Below are positions 33,812-42,897 of a DNA stretch of 53,003 nucleotides, in pieces (the first letter of the stretch is position 1; the number at the start of each line of letters is the position of its first letter). This stretch comes from Planctomycetota bacterium (GTDB lineage Bacteria; Planctomycetota; Planctomycetia; Pirellulales; Pirellulaceae): assembly GCA_016872775.1 (NCBI GenBank), contig VGZA01000041.1, positions 1 through 53,003 of the forward strand. Reading direction: 5' to 3'. Made by a program: the position numbers and the translations under genes. The notes beneath the pieces were generated by a model. It did not search any database. It was not told where the DNA came from and saw nothing but the letters and a program-made list of their open reading frames with translations.

Positions 33812-35368
33812 ATGCTAGAACCGCTGTTTTCACACAAGGTGCTGCTGGCCTCGACCGATGACCTGGTCGTCGACTGGATGACGCCGGTCTACCTGCTGAT
33901 CGCGATCGGTCTGGTGGTCATCAACGGATTCTTTGTGTTGGCGGAATTTGCAATCGTCAAGGTTCGGGCGTCCCGCATCGAGGAACTTTCGCGCCAGGGA
34001 CATCCTCAGGCCGCCCTGGCCAAGCATATCCTGTTACATCTGGATGCCTACCTCTCCGCGACCCAACTGGGGATCACGATGGCCAGCCTGGGACTGGGCT
34101 GGGTCGGCGAACCGGCGTTCGCCAGCCTGGTTTCGGCGGCAATCGGACAGGTCGGCTGGTCGCCGCGCACCAGCCATACCCTGTCGGCCGTGGCGGCGTT
34201 CGCCACGATTACCTTCCTGCATATCCTGATCGGCGAAGTCGCGCCCAAGAGTATGGCGATTCGCCGGCCGGAAAAGTACACGCTGGCGCTCGCCTGGCCC
34301 CTGAAATGGGTCTACCGGATCTTCTACCTGCCGATGCTGGTTTTGAATGGTGCTTCGAGCCGGATTTTGCGAGCGATGGGGATCGAAGCGGGTCATGCCG
34401 AGATGACGCACAGCGAACAGGAATTGCGTGTGCTGTTGACGACCGCCCAGACTTCCGGCGGATTCACGTTGAATCGTCTGTTGATCCTGGAGAATATTTT
34501 TGATCTCGGCACGCAGACCGTACGGGAAGCGATGATTCCCTGGGCCAACGTGCACTACGTTTCGGCTTCGGCGTCGTATTCCCAGATCCAGCGCACCCTG
34601 GCGGAAACACGATTCTCGCGCTATCCGGTCGTCGACACCAGCGGCCTGCCGCGGCAATATCTGTTGATGAAGGATCTGATCGTGGAACCGACGGACAGCC
34701 AGGAGTGGACGCGCGTGCTCCGCCCCCTGCCGGCCGTGCGGCCCGACGAAAACCTGGAAATCACGATGCAGAAACTGCAGGGCGACGGAGCGAACATGGC
34801 GGTGGTGGTCGACAACAATCGACCGGTAGGGATCATTACGCTCGAAGATATTCTGGAAGAGGTTGTCGGCCGGATCGAGGACGAGTATCCCCGGTTACCT
34901 CGCTTGTATCTCAAGGACGCGCTGGCCGCCGGCGGTGTGATTCTGGAACTGGCAGCCACGACGCCCCACGACGCGATTCGCGAATTGGCGGCGACAATTC
35001 CCTCGGCGCAGATTCCACCCGGCGCCGATCTTGCCGCCATGGCGCTGGCCCGGGAAAGCCAGATGCCGACCGACGTTGGCCATGGCGTCGCGATTCCCCA
35101 TGCCCGATGCCCGGGAATTGCCCGTTCGATACTCGTCTTGGGACGCTCCGAACAAGGAATTGTTTTCAACGAGCGGACCGGAGATCTGGTACGGCTGATC
35201 TTCCTGCTGGTCACGCCCGCGGAACGCCCGCAGACGCAGGTGTTTTTCCTGACACAGCTGGCCCGCGTCGCGGAGAGCGAATTCGTGCGCGAACGATTGG
35301 CGCGCGCCGGATCCGCCGAAGAGGTCGTCGAGATCATCGCGGCGGCCGATCCCGCCGTCACCGGCTAG
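33812..35368 (+). CDS. DUF21-CBS (CNNM/HlyC-CorC type) membrane protein fused to a PTS EIIA domain
   Basis: 518 residues. DUF21 (about 20-200) has four membrane segments and family motifs FFVLAEFAIVKVRASRIEEL, YLSATQLGITMASLGLGWVG and GEVAPKSMAIRRPE. A CBS pair follows (about 220-350): REAMIPWANVHYVS and GIITLEDILEEVVGRIEDEY. Normally a CorC_HlyC domain would end the protein. Here the C-terminus (about 360-510) instead resembles PTS EIIA type 2 (fructose/mannitol/nitrogen), with VGHGVAIPHARCPG; His430 would be the phosphorylated residue. Phospho-control of an ion transporter by the nitrogen PTS or its own kinase is a testable inference. The ribosome site is weak. Confidence 0.85.
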   Translation: MLEPLFSHKVLLASTDDLVVDWMTPVYLLIAIGLVVINGFFVLAEFAIVKVRASRIEELSRQGHPQAALAKHILLHLDAYLSATQLGITMASLGLGWVGEPAFASLVSAAIGQVGWSPRTSHTLSAVAAFATITFLHILIGEVAPKSMAIRRPEKYTLALAWPLKWVYRIFYLPMLVLNGASSRILRAMGIEAGHAEMTHSEQELRVLLTTAQTSGGFTLNRLLILENIFDLGTQTVREAMIPWANVHYVSASASYSQIQRTLAETRFSRYPVVDTSGLPRQYLLMKDLIVEPTDSQEWTRVLRPLPAVRPDENLEITMQKLQGDGANMAVVVDNNRPVGIITLEDILEEVVGRIEDEYPRLPRLYLKDALAAGGVILELAATTPHDAIRELAATIPSAQIPPGADLAAMALARESQMPTDVGHGVAIPHARCPGIARSILVLGRSEQGIVFNERTGDLVRLIFLLVTPAERPQTQVFFLTQLARVAESEFVRERLARAGSAEEVVEIIAAADPAVTG

Positions 35369-35403
35369 ATCCATCGTTTGACTCTGCAAAGTGTGGCACG
35401 CGC

Positions 35404-37893
35404 TTAGCGTTCGTCGTCGTGAACGACCGTCCGCTCTTCTTTGGTCACTGGATTGCGCAGATCGTCGCTGACGATCTGGACGCGGACACGTGAATCGCCG
35501 CTGCGAACACCGCGCGCGGTGACCTTGAACACCGCTTTCTCGCCGGGCACCAGCTGCGGGATTGGATCGGAAACCGCCTGTGATCCCGCGACGCGAACGG
35601 CAACTGGGCCGGTGCCCCGTTGCGGTTCCAGTTCGGCGGGGAAGTCGACCGACAGTTCGATATTGGACGCAGCTTGGGATCCCTTGTTCGTGATCAGCAC
35701 CTCGTAGGTTGTCTCTCCGCCCACGTCGATGGGATCCTCGGTGTCGCTGACACTAAATTGCAGTTCGGGGAATCCTTCCACTTGAATCTGCCGCTCGTCG
35801 GTCTGCCGCAGCGATCGCGCCGCACGGGCCTCGGCCCGCACTTTCTGCTGTCCCATTTCCGTCGGCAACAGTGTCACCTGCGCTTCTCCCTGTTCGCCCG
35901 CCGGCAGACGCGCCAGATTCCAATACACGGCGTGGCTCTGCCGATCGTACTCGCCGCGATTGTTGGCCGACACGTACTTCATTCCTTTGGAAAGGAACAG
36001 AATCAATTCGATATCCTCCGCCGGTGCGGTGCCGGGGTTGTTCAACGCGATAACGTACGATCCTTGCCGATCGAGGAAACGGGTCTTCGGGCCCTGCAGA
36101 CGGATTTCGAGGTCCGGTGCGATCACCTCCACGGCCATCGATTCCTCGACAGACACATTCGTTTCGTTGGTGGCGGAGAACGCCAGCGTTTGCGGCCCCG
36201 CTTTCACGGCCTTCAGCGGCAGGGAGATCGTTTTCTTCGCGCCGGGCATCAAGTTGCCTAGTGGCGATTGCAATTCCCGGCCGGCAGGATGAGCCATTCC
36301 GTCCGGCAGTACCGCGTCCAGAAACAGGTTCGATGCCGCGCCGCTTCCGGAGTTCGAAATCGTGATTGTCGCCGTGGCAGTCTCCCCGATCATGATGCTC
36401 GAAGGGAAATCAACCTGCACGCCGACCTGCGGCCGCGTGCTGACGGTGCGCATCGATGCGGGCGTGCGAAAACTGATCTGGGCCACGCTGCCTAACTCGC
36501 CTTCGACGCGAGGGATCAGCTTCATTACCAGGGAGGCTTCCGCGCCGGGATTCATCGTGCCGATCACCCATTCCAACGATCCTTGGGGGCCCGGTTCGAT
36601 ATTCGGCTGCATCTCCTGCAGTTGCATGCCGGCGGGCAGCATATCGTGCACGACCACATCGTAGGCGGTGACCTTTCCCAGGTTGCGGACTTTCAACTGC
36701 ACCGTAGCGGGGCGGCCAACCTGCACTTCGGGCGGCACCGTTTTCTCGATCGCCAGGGATGGCGTCTGCAGACCGTCCATTTGCCGTGCACCGGGTGACT
36801 CGCTCGCCAATGTCGTCGATGCCTCGAGGGACGTTCCGGACTGCCGGTCGCGAGTGGACGCGGAATTCCCGGCCGGCGCAGGATCTTCCTGTCTGGCGTC
36901 GCGACGCCGCTCGTTCAGTGCGGGGGGACTGGCGTTGCCCCGTGGCAGATCGCGCAGGCTTCGCATGGAGTCGGCGGAGGGCGGATCACGATCATTACTC
37001 GTCGGGGGTACAAGGTCGTTTGTGTTCAATCGATTTGGCTCGGTGTTGCTTGCCGAATCTTTCGCGCCGGCGGCCGACGGGTCGGACTCGTCGTTTACAT
37101 CCGTGCTGTTTTCCTCGCTGTTGTCGGTTTCGACATCCGCGGGGTCGGTTCCAACGGTTGTGTCCTCCGCGTTACCTGTCTGCGAATTTGGTGCGGATTC
37201 ATCGGCCGTTGTGGCGTGGGAAGCGAATCGATCGCTCCACCTGCCGCGTGAAGTTCGTCCGCCTGTTTCGCCGCGCAAGGGTGGAACGACTTGTTCATTT
37301 GGCTCCGATGTTGTTTCTTCGTCGGATTGTTGAGCGAATTCACCGCGGTGATCCGATTCGGGATCGGTCGGCTGTTCGTCGCTTGCGGGCCGGATTGGGC
37401 GGCTCGATATTCCGCCGAACCGCATACGGCCGCCCCCATCGGCATTCGGATGCACGTTGCGATTCGCGGTACTATCCGAGGCCGCCGGGTTTCTGTGTGT
37501 CCCGGAGTCGGAGTCGGGCGCGAACGGGGTTCGGCGGCCGCCCGGCGAGTCGCCGCGACTGGCTTGGGCCGAGCGTGGTGGCTGGCGCGAGTTTGATAGA
37601 AGTTGGGGATCGTCAATACCGTCACCATCAATGCGGAGCGGATCGGCTTCGCGCTGGCTGCCGTTGCGCGGTTCGAGTGTCGCCAGGCTGGGTTCTTGCG
37701 AAGCATCAGCCTCGGTCGAAGACCCCCACTGTTTCTGGTACGCCTGCCTGGCAGCGTAAGCACCTCCGCCGACGCCGGAAGCTGCCACGAGCGCGAAGAC
37801 CAGCCGACGGCGCCAACTGCCGGTCACAAACGGGCGACTGGCCGCGCGCAGCGTCCACAACCCCGCTCGCAGAATCCATTCTTTCTTGCTCAT
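35404..37893 (-). CDS. Membrane-anchored DUF11 repeat protein
   Basis: About 829 residues from the ATG at 37893 (MSKKEWILRAG); the frame is open to 37950. One membrane helix (about 32-48, RLVFALVAASGVGGGAYAA) anchors it. A long Ser/Asp/Glu/Asn-rich linker of about 300 residues is low complexity. The C-terminal half contains about four DUF11-like beta-sandwich repeats, such as VHDMLPAGMQLQEMQPNIEP and DAVLPDGMAHPAG, and ends with VFKVTARGVRSGDSRVRV. DUF11 repeats are typical of bacterial surface and cell-wall proteins. The end converges on the DUF21-EIIA gene. Confidence 0.83.
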   Translation of the reverse strand: MSKKEWILRAGLWTLRAASRPFVTGSWRRRLVFALVAASGVGGGAYAARQAYQKQWGSSTEADASQEPSLATLEPRNGSQREADPLRIDGDGIDDPQLLSNSRQPPRSAQASRGDSPGGRRTPFAPDSDSGTHRNPAASDSTANRNVHPNADGGGRMRFGGISSRPIRPASDEQPTDPESDHRGEFAQQSDEETTSEPNEQVVPPLRGETGGRTSRGRWSDRFASHATTADESAPNSQTGNAEDTTVGTDPADVETDNSEENSTDVNDESDPSAAGAKDSASNTEPNRLNTNDLVPPTSNDRDPPSADSMRSLRDLPRGNASPPALNERRRDARQEDPAPAGNSASTRDRQSGTSLEASTTLASESPGARQMDGLQTPSLAIEKTVPPEVQVGRPATVQLKVRNLGKVTAYDVVVHDMLPAGMQLQEMQPNIEPGPQGSLEWVIGTMNPGAEASLVMKLIPRVEGELGSVAQISFRTPASMRTVSTRPQVGVQVDFPSSIMIGETATATITISNSGSGAASNLFLDAVLPDGMAHPAGRELQSPLGNLMPGAKKTISLPLKAVKAGPQTLAFSATNETNVSVEESMAVEVIAPDLEIRLQGPKTRFLDRQGSYVIALNNPGTAPAEDIELILFLSKGMKYVSANNRGEYDRQSHAVYWNLARLPAGEQGEAQVTLLPTEMGQQKVRAEARAARSLRQTDERQIQVEGFPELQFSVSDTEDPIDVGGETTYEVLITNKGSQAASNIELSVDFPAELEPQRGTGPVAVRVAGSQAVSDPIPQLVPGEKAVFKVTARGVRSGDSRVRVQIVSDDLRNPVTKEERTVVHDDER

Positions 37894-38012
37894 AGGCGAC
37901 TCAAATATCGCCGCGAGATCCGTTCGCGGCGCAACCAGTTCTTCCGGCATGTGTCTCGAGATGCAACGCCGGGCGGGTAGGTACCAGAAATCCCACGGCG
38001 AAGAAAGAGCAA

Positions 38013-39140
38013 TTATTGGATCAGCGTTCGATAGAGTTGCAGATGCCGGTCCACCATCCGCGGAACGCTGAATTCCATTGCTACCCGATTACGGGCCGCC
38101 GCGCCCAGTCGTTGGCGTTCGGACGGCTGGTCCAGCAGGTAATGTGTCCAGCGCGCGAATTCGGCCCGATCGCCCACGGGGACCAGGTGTCCTGTCTGGT
38201 TTTCCACGACCAGGTCACGATTTCCCGGGATATCAGTGGCAATGACCGGAATCCCCATCTGCATCGCCTCCAGCAGCGCGTTCGACTGACCTTCGTAACT
38301 GCTAGCAAGCCAGAAGCACTCAAGCTGCGCGAGGATCGCGGGCACATCGGGGCGTTCGCCCAGCAAATGAACCCGGTCGGCGATCTGTACCTGCCGAATG
38401 TATCGCTCGAGCCGCCATCGTTGTGGTCCTTCGCCGACGATCAACAAATGAACGTCGTCGCGCGCGGACTTAAGCAGCTCGGCGGCCCAGACCAGATCTT
38501 TCTGCCTTTTCTGAGGCCAGAGCCGCCCCACGGTGCCGATCAAGCGGGCGTCGGCAGGCAGGCCTAGTTCGGCTCGAAGATCGGTGCGGTTTTCAGGAGT
38601 TGAGTCCGGTTGAGACGAGACCGGTAGCGGGGGTATGCCATTGGGAATCACCGTGAACTTGGCGGCCGGCAGCCCTTGATTGACATAGAAATCAACGACC
38701 CCGCTGCTGTTGGTGACGATGCGGTCGGTGAATCGGGCTAAATAGCGGTCGATCGCCAATTCGTGCCACCTCTTCCATAAATCGACACACCGTTCGCCGG
38801 CCACCAGGTGACGGATGCCCGCGCTTCGGGCCGCGTGGCGGCCGTAACAGTTGGCGGCGAAAATCCAGGTATGCACAAGATCGGGCTGCAATTCGCGTAG
38901 AAACCGTCGCAATCGGTACCAGGCCGCCGGGTCGACCTTCCACTGTTTTCCGATGACGGTCAGCGGAATTTGAGCCTCGCGCAGTTCTGCGGCACGTGGC
39001 CCGCCACGGGTCAGAGCGGCGACATGCACGTCGACCCCGGCTTGTTGCAGGCCTTGGGCGAGCAGCACGAGTTGTTTTTCGGCACCGCCCCGGTCGAGCG
39101 TCGGTATTAGCAGCAGAATCCGTTGGGTCATGGGGCTCAC
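38013..39140 (-). CDS. Group 1 glycosyltransferase (GT4-like)
   Basis: 375 residues, a normal GT4 length. The N-terminal donor-side Rossmann fold begins with ILLLIPTLDRGGAEKQLVLL, the GGAE loop that recognises the sugar nucleotide. The C-terminal half has RLIGTVGRLWPQKRQKDLVW and the EX7E-like segment ASSYEGQSNALLEAMQMGIP. It should transfer a sugar from a nucleotide donor to a polysaccharide or lipid in envelope synthesis. No signal peptide. It diverges from the export operon and lies 119 bp upstream of the DUF11 gene on the same strand. Confidence 0.9.
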   Translation of the reverse strand: MSPMTQRILLLIPTLDRGGAEKQLVLLAQGLQQAGVDVHVAALTRGGPRAAELREAQIPLTVIGKQWKVDPAAWYRLRRFLRELQPDLVHTWIFAANCYGRHAARSAGIRHLVAGERCVDLWKRWHELAIDRYLARFTDRIVTNSSGVVDFYVNQGLPAAKFTVIPNGIPPLPVSSQPDSTPENRTDLRAELGLPADARLIGTVGRLWPQKRQKDLVWAAELLKSARDDVHLLIVGEGPQRWRLERYIRQVQIADRVHLLGERPDVPAILAQLECFWLASSYEGQSNALLEAMQMGIPVIATDIPGNRDLVVENQTGHLVPVGDRAEFARWTHYLLDQPSERQRLGAAARNRVAMEFSVPRMVDRHLQLYRTLIQ

Positions 39141-39321
39141 GGCGATCGTTGGCGCTTTTATTCAAATAGCGGCGACCCTTTGATTCTAACCTTGGATGTC
39201 GTTTCGCCCAACGTCGGGCCTGCTTCCCAATTGCAATCGGCCGCGGCCACGAATATCCTCAAGGAGTATAGCTCCCACCACCTCTCCCGCGCCGCACACC
39301 TTCCTTGGATCGAGTTCCTTC

Positions 39322-40680
39322 ATGGCACGATGGCTTGTGAGAATCGCGCTGACCGCAGCCGTTCTGGCAACGATCGGCTGGGTGATCGTGTTTCAATTGG
39401 GTGGTGCGCAGGAAGCCGATTTGGCGTCCTTTCGCACCGCCAAAGTGGAAAAGGGGGTTCTCGTCGTCACGGTAGCGGCGACAGGGACGCTGGAACCCGA
39501 GGAGGTCGTGGACGTCGGGGCCCAGGTCGCCGGCAAGATCCAAGAGCTGGGGATCGATCCGGGTTCGGGCGGTCCGATCGATTACGGTTCCCAGGTCGAG
39601 CCGAATACGATTCTGGCGCGCATCGACCCGGCGCTTTACGAGCAGGAGGTTCATCTTGCGGCGGCCCAACTGTCCAAGGCCGAGGCTCGGCGGCGCCAAA
39701 CGAAGGCTCAGACCGTCGAGGCGCAGACCGCGGTCGAGCGTGCCGAGGCCGATCTGGTGCAGTTGAAAGTCCGCAAGTCGCTTACATCACGCGAGGCGGA
39801 ACGCGCTCGAGTCCTCGCCCCGTCGAAAGCGATCACGCAGGAGCAGTTGGACATTGCCGAGGCGAACCTGGAAACGGCGCAGGCGGCCATTCTGGTCGGC
39901 GAAGCGGCCGCCAAACAGGCGCGAAGTGCGGTGGCGACCGCCGAAGCGACGGAGTTGGAAGCCGAGGCCGACGTCGATAGCGCCGACGCGACGCTGCGTC
40001 GAGCCGACAAGAACCTCGACTACACCACGATCCGATCGCCGATCAAAGGAGTGATCATCGATCGCCGCGTCAACATCGGGCAGACGGTTGTCGCCAGCTT
40101 GAACGCTCCCAGCCTGTTCCTGATCGCCAAAGATCTGAAGCGTCTGCAGGTCTGGGCATCGGTCAACGAGGCGGATATCGGCCGACTGGCGGTCGGCCAA
40201 CCGGTGAGCTTTTCCGTAGATGCGTCACCCGAGCGACTTTTTCATGGCCAGGTCCGGCAGATTCGCCTCAACGCTTCCATGACGCAAAACGTCGTCACCT
40301 ACACGGTTGTCGTGGACGTCGACAATTCGGACAACCGGCTCTACCCTTACCTGACGGCGAATGTGAAGTTCGAGGTCTCCCGGCTGGAAGACGTTTTGCT
40401 CGTTCCCAACACGGCGCTGCGATTCAAGCCGCGCATCGAACAGGTGGCTCCGGCATACCGCGACCAGCCGTGGGGGAAGAACTCGGTCTGGATCCGGCAG
40501 CAGGATCAGCTGCGACCGCTGGCCGTGCAGGTGCTGGAATCGGACGGCAACCTGACGGCGGTCGCGGTCGAGCAGCTGTCGCCGGGCGACGAACTGATCG
40601 TCGGCGAGGCGATCAAGGAGATAAAGAACAACGTGGTCAACCCGTTGCTGCCGCAGCAACAGGGTAAGAAAAAGAACTGA
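39322..40680 (+). CDS. MacA/HlyD-type periplasmic adaptor
   Basis: 452 residues starting at MARWLVRIALTAAVLATIG, an N-terminal membrane anchor. The biotinyl-lipoyl domain and coiled coil follow: VTVAATGTLEPEEVVDVGAQ, VAGKIQELGID, then long helices rich in Glu, Ala and Arg (about 110-230). The barrel domain has DYTTIRSPIKGVIIDRRVNI and NVVTYTVVVDVDNSDNRLYP. This is the membrane-fusion partner of ABC exporters of the MacAB type. The ATPase gene begins 8 bp after its stop. An outer-membrane TolC-type gene is not in the window. Confidence 0.9.
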   Translation: MARWLVRIALTAAVLATIGWVIVFQLGGAQEADLASFRTAKVEKGVLVVTVAATGTLEPEEVVDVGAQVAGKIQELGIDPGSGGPIDYGSQVEPNTILARIDPALYEQEVHLAAAQLSKAEARRRQTKAQTVEAQTAVERAEADLVQLKVRKSLTSREAERARVLAPSKAITQEQLDIAEANLETAQAAILVGEAAAKQARSAVATAEATELEAEADVDSADATLRRADKNLDYTTIRSPIKGVIIDRRVNIGQTVVASLNAPSLFLIAKDLKRLQVWASVNEADIGRLAVGQPVSFSVDASPERLFHGQVRQIRLNASMTQNVVTYTVVVDVDNSDNRLYPYLTANVKFEVSRLEDVLLVPNTALRFKPRIEQVAPAYRDQPWGKNSVWIRQQDQLRPLAVQVLESDGNLTAVAVEQLSPGDELIVGEAIKEIKNNVVNPLLPQQQGKKKN

Positions 40681-40688
40681 CCGATCCG

Positions 40689-41420
40689 ATGGCAGCCATC
40701 GAGTTGATACGCCTGCAGGAGATCCGCAAGACCTACGGGACGGGCGAAGGTGCCGTGGAGGTATTGCGTGGCGTCAGCGAGTCGATCCGCGCGGGGGAAC
40801 TGGTCGCGCTGACCGGTGCGTCCGGATCCGGGAAGACCACGCTGATGAATATTCTCGGCTGTCTCGACACACCGAGCGGCGGCGAATACTGGTTCGACGG
40901 GCAGCAGTTGTCGCTGTTGTCCTCCGACCAGCTGGCTCGAATCCGCTCCAAGAACATCGGTTTCGTGTTTCAGAATTTCAACCTCCTGCCGCGGACCAAT
41001 GCTCTGGACAACGTGCTGATGCCGCTGGAGTACGCCGATCTGGAACTGTCGGAACGGCAGGCGCGTAAGCTGGGCGAGGAGTTGCTGGAGCGGGTTGGAC
41101 TCGCGGATCGCATGGACCACGAGCCGTCGGAGATGTCGGGCGGACAACAGCAACGGGTCGCGATCGCGCGCGCATTGATCAACCGTCCGAAACTGCTGCT
41201 GGCGGACGAACCGACGGGAAATCTCGATTCCCACACCAGCGCGCAGATCATTGAGTTGTTTCAGAACTTGAACAAGGAACAGGCGATCACGATTCTGCTG
41301 GTGACGCACGATGCGCAAGTGGCATCCCACGCGCAGCGCGTGATTCGCATGAAAGATGGACTGGTTGTCGACGACAATCCTGCCGGGACAGGCTCCGTGG
41401 CGGTTCCATTACCAACCTGA
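40689..41420 (+). CDS. ABC exporter ATPase (MacB/LolD type)
   Basis: 243 residues. Walker A is GASGSGKT (43-50), the Q-loop lies in [16 protein letters not shown], the signature is [15 protein letters not shown], Walker B is [12 protein letters not shown], and the H-loop is [10 protein letters not shown]. It hydrolyses ATP for the exporter formed with the preceding adaptor and the following permease. The permease starts 20 bp after its stop. MacB/LolD-type ATPases move lipoproteins, peptides or small molecules outward through mechanotransmission. Confidence 0.93.
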   Translation: MAAIELIRLQEIRKTYGTGEGAVEVLRGVSESIRAGELVALTGASGSGKTTLMNILGCLDTPSGGEYWFDGQQLSLLSSDQLARIRSKNIGFVFQNFNLLPRTNALDNVLMPLEYADLELSERQARKLGEELLERVGLADRMDHEPSEMSGGQQQRVAIARALINRPKLLLADEPTGNLDSHTSAQIIELFQNLNKEQAITILLVTHDAQVASHAQRVIRMKDGLVVDDNPAGTGSVAVPLPT

Positions 41421-41440
41421 ATCGTCGGCCGAGGTTTTCC

Positions 41441-42841
41441 ATGAAAACGCTGAGCTCCACCTGGACATCGTCGATTCGCGTTGTGCGGCGGGCTGCGAAG
41501 GCGCTCCGACGCAACTTCCTTCGCTCGGCGCTGACGACGCTGGGCATCGTGATTGGCGTTGCCGCGGTGATCGCGATGATGGAAATCGGCCGAGGCTCGA
41601 CGCGCGCGATCCAGGAAACGATCGCCCGCATGGGCGCCAACAACCTGATGATCCAGCCCGGTACGGCCGCGAGTGGCGGAGTCAGCCTGGGAGGCGGAAG
41701 CCAGCAGACGCTGACGCTGATGGATGCCGATCTGGTCCGAACGGAATGCTCGATGCTGGACAGCGTCGCGCCGGTCGTGCGTTCGCGAACGCAGATCATC
41801 TACGGCAACAAGAACTGGGTCCCGTTTTACCTGCATGGCACGACACCCGAATATCTGCAGGTCCGCGAATGGGAGAATCTGCCGGAGGGTGTCAACTTTA
41901 CGGAGCAGGATGTCCGCAACGCCGCCCAGGTCTGCCTGATCGGACAGACGATTGTGCGGGAGTTGTTTGAATCCGAATCGCCGCTGGGCAAGGAATTGCG
42001 GATCAACGGCCGCCCGTTCAAGATCATCGGCACGCTGAGCAGTAAAGGCGCCAACACGATGGGCCTCGACCAGGACGACATTGTGCTGACTCCCTGGACC
42101 ACGATGAAATACAAGATCTCCGGAACGTCGGTGGCGAATGTCAATCAGAGCGCCGCGGCAGTCGCGGATCCGTCGCAGCAGGTCAATACGATCAGCGCGC
42201 GTTATCCCAGCCAGCGCACGACGCTCTATCCGCAGGCTTCCGTACAGCAGAAGGCGAATAATCCTCAAATAGAAAGAACGACCAGCGTCGACGTAATCAT
42301 GTTGCGGGTGGGACGCGCGGCGGACGTCCCGGCGGCGAAAAAGTCGATCACGGACGTGCTGCATCGGTCGCACCGAATCCGCCCGGGAAAGCCGGACGAT
42401 TTCAATATTCGGGATCAAACGGAGCAAAATGAAGCGCTCAGTTCCTCGTCGCGGGTGATGAGCGGTCTGCTGCTGGCGGTGGCGACGATCTCGCTGGTGG
42501 TGGGCGGAGTTGGAATCATGAATATCATGCTGGTTTCCGTTACGGAACGCACGCGCGAAATCGGACTGCGGATGGCGGTCGGAGCGCGTCGAGGCGATAT
42601 CCTGCGGCAGTTTCTGGTCGAGGCGATTATCCTCTGTCTCGTAGGCGGCGGGCTGGGCATCGCGTTGGGTCGAGCGAGCTCGTTGATTCTGCGCACGGTG
42701 TTCTCCTGGCCGACGGAAACGTCGATACCGGCGATTGTGGCGTCGATCAGTGTGTCGGTTACCGTTGGAATCGTGTTCGGGTTCTATCCCGCCTGGAAAG
42801 CCTCGCGACTCGATCCGATCCAGGCGCTGCGCTACGAGTGA
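41441..42841 (+). CDS. ABC exporter permease (MacB/FtsX type)
   Basis: 466 residues with GAGG six bases before the ATG. One N-terminal helix (SALTTLGIVIGVAAVIAMME), a large periplasmic domain of about 280 residues, and three C-terminal helices (GLLLAVATISLVVGGVGIMN, FLVEAIILCLVGGGLGIALG) give the MacB topology without a fused ATPase, as in FtsX-like systems. The RTREIGLRMAVGARRGDIL coupling helix contacts the ATPase. Together the three genes form a complete inner-membrane export unit. Substrate unknown. Confidence 0.92.
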   Translation: MKTLSSTWTSSIRVVRRAAKALRRNFLRSALTTLGIVIGVAAVIAMMEIGRGSTRAIQETIARMGANNLMIQPGTAASGGVSLGGGSQQTLTLMDADLVRTECSMLDSVAPVVRSRTQIIYGNKNWVPFYLHGTTPEYLQVREWENLPEGVNFTEQDVRNAAQVCLIGQTIVRELFESESPLGKELRINGRPFKIIGTLSSKGANTMGLDQDDIVLTPWTTMKYKISGTSVANVNQSAAAVADPSQQVNTISARYPSQRTTLYPQASVQQKANNPQIERTTSVDVIMLRVGRAADVPAAKKSITDVLHRSHRIRPGKPDDFNIRDQTEQNEALSSSSRVMSGLLLAVATISLVVGGVGIMNIMLVSVTERTREIGLRMAVGARRGDILRQFLVEAIILCLVGGGLGIALGRASSLILRTVFSWPTETSIPAIVASISVSVTVGIVFGFYPAWKASRLDPIQALRYE

Positions 42842-42897
42842 TCGGCCGCCGCTATTCGGGCGGTGTCGGCGTCACCGTCATCGATCTCCGGTGGTTG

